Source: Halomonas litopenaei (GTDB taxonomy: Bacteria > Pseudomonadota > Gammaproteobacteria > Pseudomonadales > Halomonadaceae). From it: DNA of 64,000 nucleotides. Both the position numbers and the translations under genes were made by a program. The stretch is taken from the NCBI RefSeq assembly GCF_017303055.1, contig NZ_JAEKJT010000002.1, forward strand, positions 1 to 64,000. Reading direction: 5' to 3'. Shown here piece by piece: positions 61,590 through 64,000 of this stretch (the first letter of the stretch is position 1; every line of letters starts with the position of its first letter). The notes below the pieces were generated by a model. It saw nothing but the letters and a program-made list of their open reading frames with translations. It was not told the DNA's origin and ran no database searches.

Positions 61590-64000
61590 ATGAAGGGATC
61601 TCGTACACGACGTATCGCGCTGGAGCCACGCCTGCTGTTCGACGGCGCCATGGCCGCCAGCGCCGATCACGCTGACAGCGACCAGCAGCAGGACACTGGC
61701 GACAAGGACAAGGTCGCCGTCACTCCTGCGAGCCAAAGCGATGGTGAGGGGGCACGCAGCACGAGTGCGCGACATCTGGTGGTGTTGGATGCCCGTCTTA
61801 GCGATCAGCAGCGCCAGGCGATTCGCGACGGCCTTGCCGATGACGCCGAATGGATAGTGGTAGACAGCGATGAGAACGGCGTGGCCGCCATCACCTCCGC
61901 CCTGGCCGGTATGGATCAGGTGCAGAGCATCGAGATCTTCAGTCACGGTAGCGATGGCCAGTTCCAGCTTGGCAATACCCTGATCAGCAGCCAGACCCTG
62001 TCGGACTTCAACCAACAGCTTGGCCAATGGCGCGATGCTCTCAGCGCCGACGCTGACCTGCTGCTGTACGGCTGTCGGGTCGCGGCCAGCGACCATGGCG
62101 TCGCCTTTCTCGAGAATCTGTCCGAGGCCACCGGCATGGACGTCGGCGCCTCCAGCGACAATACCGGCAGTACGCTGGAGGGAGGCGACTGGGTCCTCGA
62201 GCGTCAGCTGGGCGAACTAGACGACGACCGTGGGGTGGCGGTCGCGGCCCTCGCAAGCCTGGATGGCCTGCTGGCGGATGCGCAGCCGGTGGCCGACCTG
62301 CCGGCCTCCAGCGCTCAGGTGCCCCTCGGCGAAACCTTCGAGTTCAGCGTCAACGTATCCAACGCCTCCAGTGCCCAGGAAGGCTATGCGCCCTTCGTTC
62401 AGCTGGTGGTGCCAGCCACCGGCAAGGACGGCGCTGGCGCCGCGGTGGATGACGGCATCACCATCACCTCAGCGAGCTACCTGGGAGGCCAGCTGGATCT
62501 GTTGAGCGTCACCTTCGACGCCAACGGCCAGGCAGAGCATCCTCTGGCCCGCGGCAGTGACGGCCAGCCGCTGGTCATCAATGCGGCAGACTTCGGTGCT
62601 CGCGCCGGCGATACCCTTATCGTCGTCGCCCTTCCCTTCGCCAGCCTGACCGCCGAGCAGCCCGATATCGAGGTGACCTTTACCGGCCGCTTGAGCGCCC
62701 TGGCCGACACCGCCCAGACCAATGGTAGTCCGGATCTGGTGATCCAGGCCCTGGCTGGCTTCGAGCTCGGCAATGATGCCCAATCGAACCCCGAGCAGGA
62801 TCCCACCCTGCTTGGCAGCGCGGTCGCCTTTACCATCACCCCCACGGTGATCGCGGTGGAGCAGACCCTCAACATGAGCGAGGGCGATACCACCACCGGT
62901 GAAAACTATCCTCACAGCCTGGTCACCACAGTGCGGCCGGCCGGCGCCGGTATTACCGCTCAGACCCTGACCGACGTGGTCATCACCCAGCCGATCCCGA
63001 CCAATGTGCAAGTCACCGCCATCGACCCCGGCGCTGGCACCCTGACCTCGATCACCCTGGCGAGTGGACTGACGCTGGTGCGTCCTGACCTGATCCAGCG
63101 GGCCATCGATGGCGATGCCTTCATCACCTCCTACACCGTGACCCACGACAGTCTCACCGAGGCCCAATCCAGTCGGGTGGACTTCTTCGTGCCGGAGTAC
63201 GATGCCGACGGTAACGCCATCCTGGATCCGACCAACGGCAATGAAGAGACCATCACCTTCGGCGCCCCCAGCGGCGCCGGTGTCTGGCTTCCCCTGGATA
63301 GCCGAGACAGGAACCCCAACGATCCTGACGGCAAGGTCAGCTTTGCGGGTACCGGCGATGAGATCAGCTTTGTCGCCAAGTCGCTGACCGTAGAGAAGAG
63401 TGCGTCAGTGGTGGTGGATACCGGGTCCAGCGGTCTGACCCCCGGCGATACCCTGGAATACCAGCTGGAGGTGGCGCTGTCGGACTACTTCGCCTTCGGC
63501 AAGGACACCCAGCTGGAAGGTCAGTTTATCGTGACCGACTCACTCGGTGACGGACAGACGCTGACCGGTGTTCCGACCCTGACGCTATATAGCGGCACCA
63601 ATGCCACCACCATCGAGCTGGACGTCACCTCCACCACCAACACCGACGGCACCACCACCCTGGTCTTCGATATCGCCGAGTCGATCCGGAAGGCCCTTGG
63701 CGACCAGGCCTGGCTGGCGGGCGACGCGGCCTTCGACAATGTGATCGATGCCGGTGCCACCCGTGCGCTGATCAGCTATCGCGCGGTCGTCGATGACGTC
63801 TACTCAGACGACAACGTGACCGACCATCCAGATATCAACGAAGGGGACAGCATCGGCAATTCGGCGCAGGTGAATGCCACCCTGCTCTACGATGCCAATA
63901 ACCTGACAAAGGAAACTGAAACCGACACTTCCAGCACCAACCTGACCGTTCCGATCAGCGACGTGGATATCGCCATTGAAGGAGGCGTGACCGAGTTGGC
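61590..64000 (+). CDS. Large DUF4347 surface protein, N-terminal 803 codons (cut by window edge)
   Basis: The frame is open from ATG 61590 to the window end. No classic signal peptide: the start is basic and reads MKGSRTRRIALEPRLLFDGA, the LEPR-type N-terminal motif seen on many giant cadherin-like or T1SS-linked surface proteins. Residues ~60-220 form a DUF4347 domain (LVVLDARLSD, SIEIFSHGSDGQFQLG, LLLYGCRVAASDHG, GASSDNTGS). Repeated beta-rich domains of DUF11/adhesin type follow (FVAKSLTVEKSASVVV, GDTLEYQLEV). SD CAGGAG before the ATG. Total size, C-terminal signal and export system are outside the window. Confidence 0.88.
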   Translation, partial: MKGSRTRRIALEPRLLFDGAMAASADHADSDQQQDTGDKDKVAVTPASQSDGEGARSTSARHLVVLDARLSDQQRQAIRDGLADDAEWIVVDSDENGVAAITSALAGMDQVQSIEIFSHGSDGQFQLGNTLISSQTLSDFNQQLGQWRDALSADADLLLYGCRVAASDHGVAFLENLSEATGMDVGASSDNTGSTLEGGDWVLERQLGELDDDRGVAVAALASLDGLLADAQPVADLPASSAQVPLGETFEFSVNVSNASSAQEGYAPFVQLVVPATGKDGAGAAVDDGITITSASYLGGQLDLLSVTFDANGQAEHPLARGSDGQPLVINAADFGARAGDTLIVVALPFASLTAEQPDIEVTFTGRLSALADTAQTNGSPDLVIQALAGFELGNDAQSNPEQDPTLLGSAVAFTITPTVIAVEQTLNMSEGDTTTGENYPHSLVTTVRPAGAGITAQTLTDVVITQPIPTNVQVTAIDPGAGTLTSITLASGLTLVRPDLIQRAIDGDAFITSYTVTHDSLTEAQSSRVDFFVPEYDADGNAILDPTNGNEETITFGAPSGAGVWLPLDSRDRNPNDPDGKVSFAGTGDEISFVAKSLTVEKSASVVVDTGSSGLTPGDTLEYQLEVALSDYFAFGKDTQLEGQFIVTDSLGDGQTLTGVPTLTLYSGTNATTIELDVTSTTNTDGTTTLVFDIAESIRKALGDQAWLAGDAAFDNVIDAGATRALISYRAVVDDVYSDDNVTDHPDINEGDSIGNSAQVNATLLYDANNLTKETETDTSSTNLTVPISDVDIAIEGGVTEL

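Overview
The window looks like a chromosomal segment of a Halomonas-type (Halomonadaceae) marine or halophilic gammaproteobacterium. The basis is a fairly GC-rich genome, the gammaproteobacterial order rnfABCDGE-nth, the long ThiI with a rhodanese tail, and a large investment in quaternary-amine (carnitine and betaine) metabolism. The assignment rests on gene content and recalled protein similarity; no database search was run. Both window edges cut through large surface-protein genes.

Region 1 (1-18.4 kb, all minus strand) is a type I secretion and biofilm-adhesin locus. It runs TolC-OmpA fusion, ABC exporter with a dead C39-like domain, HlyD/LapC adaptor, LuxR-type regulator with a degenerate receiver, and a 3423-residue LapA-like adhesin. 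The adhesin has a retention module, a PAAG di-alanine site, eight ~282-residue repeats, a vWA domain, RTX repeats and a T1SS signal. Then comes the start of a second, paralogous adhesin that runs off the left edge.

Region 2 (18.4-37.3 kb) is mostly housekeeping: a small acidic protein, thiI, metG, the complete rnf operon, nth, a small membrane protein, a sulfur locus (YeeE/YedE transporter, periplasmic sulfurtransferase and a tiny CxxC-type membrane protein), a glutathione transferase, a HlyU-like protein, argG, rnt, grxD and argF. A ~129-bp ERIC-like imperfect palindrome lies at 32.2 kb, and a second, longer copy at 47.0 kb.

Region 3 (37.3-50.9 kb) is accessory. It starts with a small putative winged-helix protein behind a good promoter and a stretch of low-complexity DNA. 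The carnitine-to-glycine-betaine operon follows (BKACE, carnitine dehydrogenase, betainyl-CoA thioesterase, HocS-like esterase), then a BCCT transporter. Next is a divergent pair, a Gly-Glu-His repeat protein and PiuC, that shares a Fur-box-like dyad. The region ends with two of the three GlxA/CdhR-type regulators, a gamma-butyrobetaine-hydroxylase-like dioxygenase, and the third regulator (minus strand), which opens region 4.

Region 4 (50.9-60.8 kb) is the most unusual part: a largely translationally coupled gene train divergent from the third GlxA-type regulator. A TmpA/BBOX-like 2OG dioxygenase and an HD-domain protein with the ligand pattern of mixed-valent di-iron oxygenases (PhnZ/TmpB type) are fused by ATGA overlaps to an AruI-like ThDP decarboxylase. 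An orphan betaine-type binding protein, a class II aldolase, an AruH-like transaminase and a complete basic-amino-acid-type ABC importer follow. The combination suggests an uncharacterised catabolic route for a quaternary-ammonium, phosphonate or guanidino compound.

Region 5 (60.8-64 kb) has a 760-bp stretch with no convincing intact gene, then the first 803 codons of a large DUF4347/LEPR-motif surface protein that runs off the right edge. No tRNA, rRNA, CRISPR array or transposase was seen.
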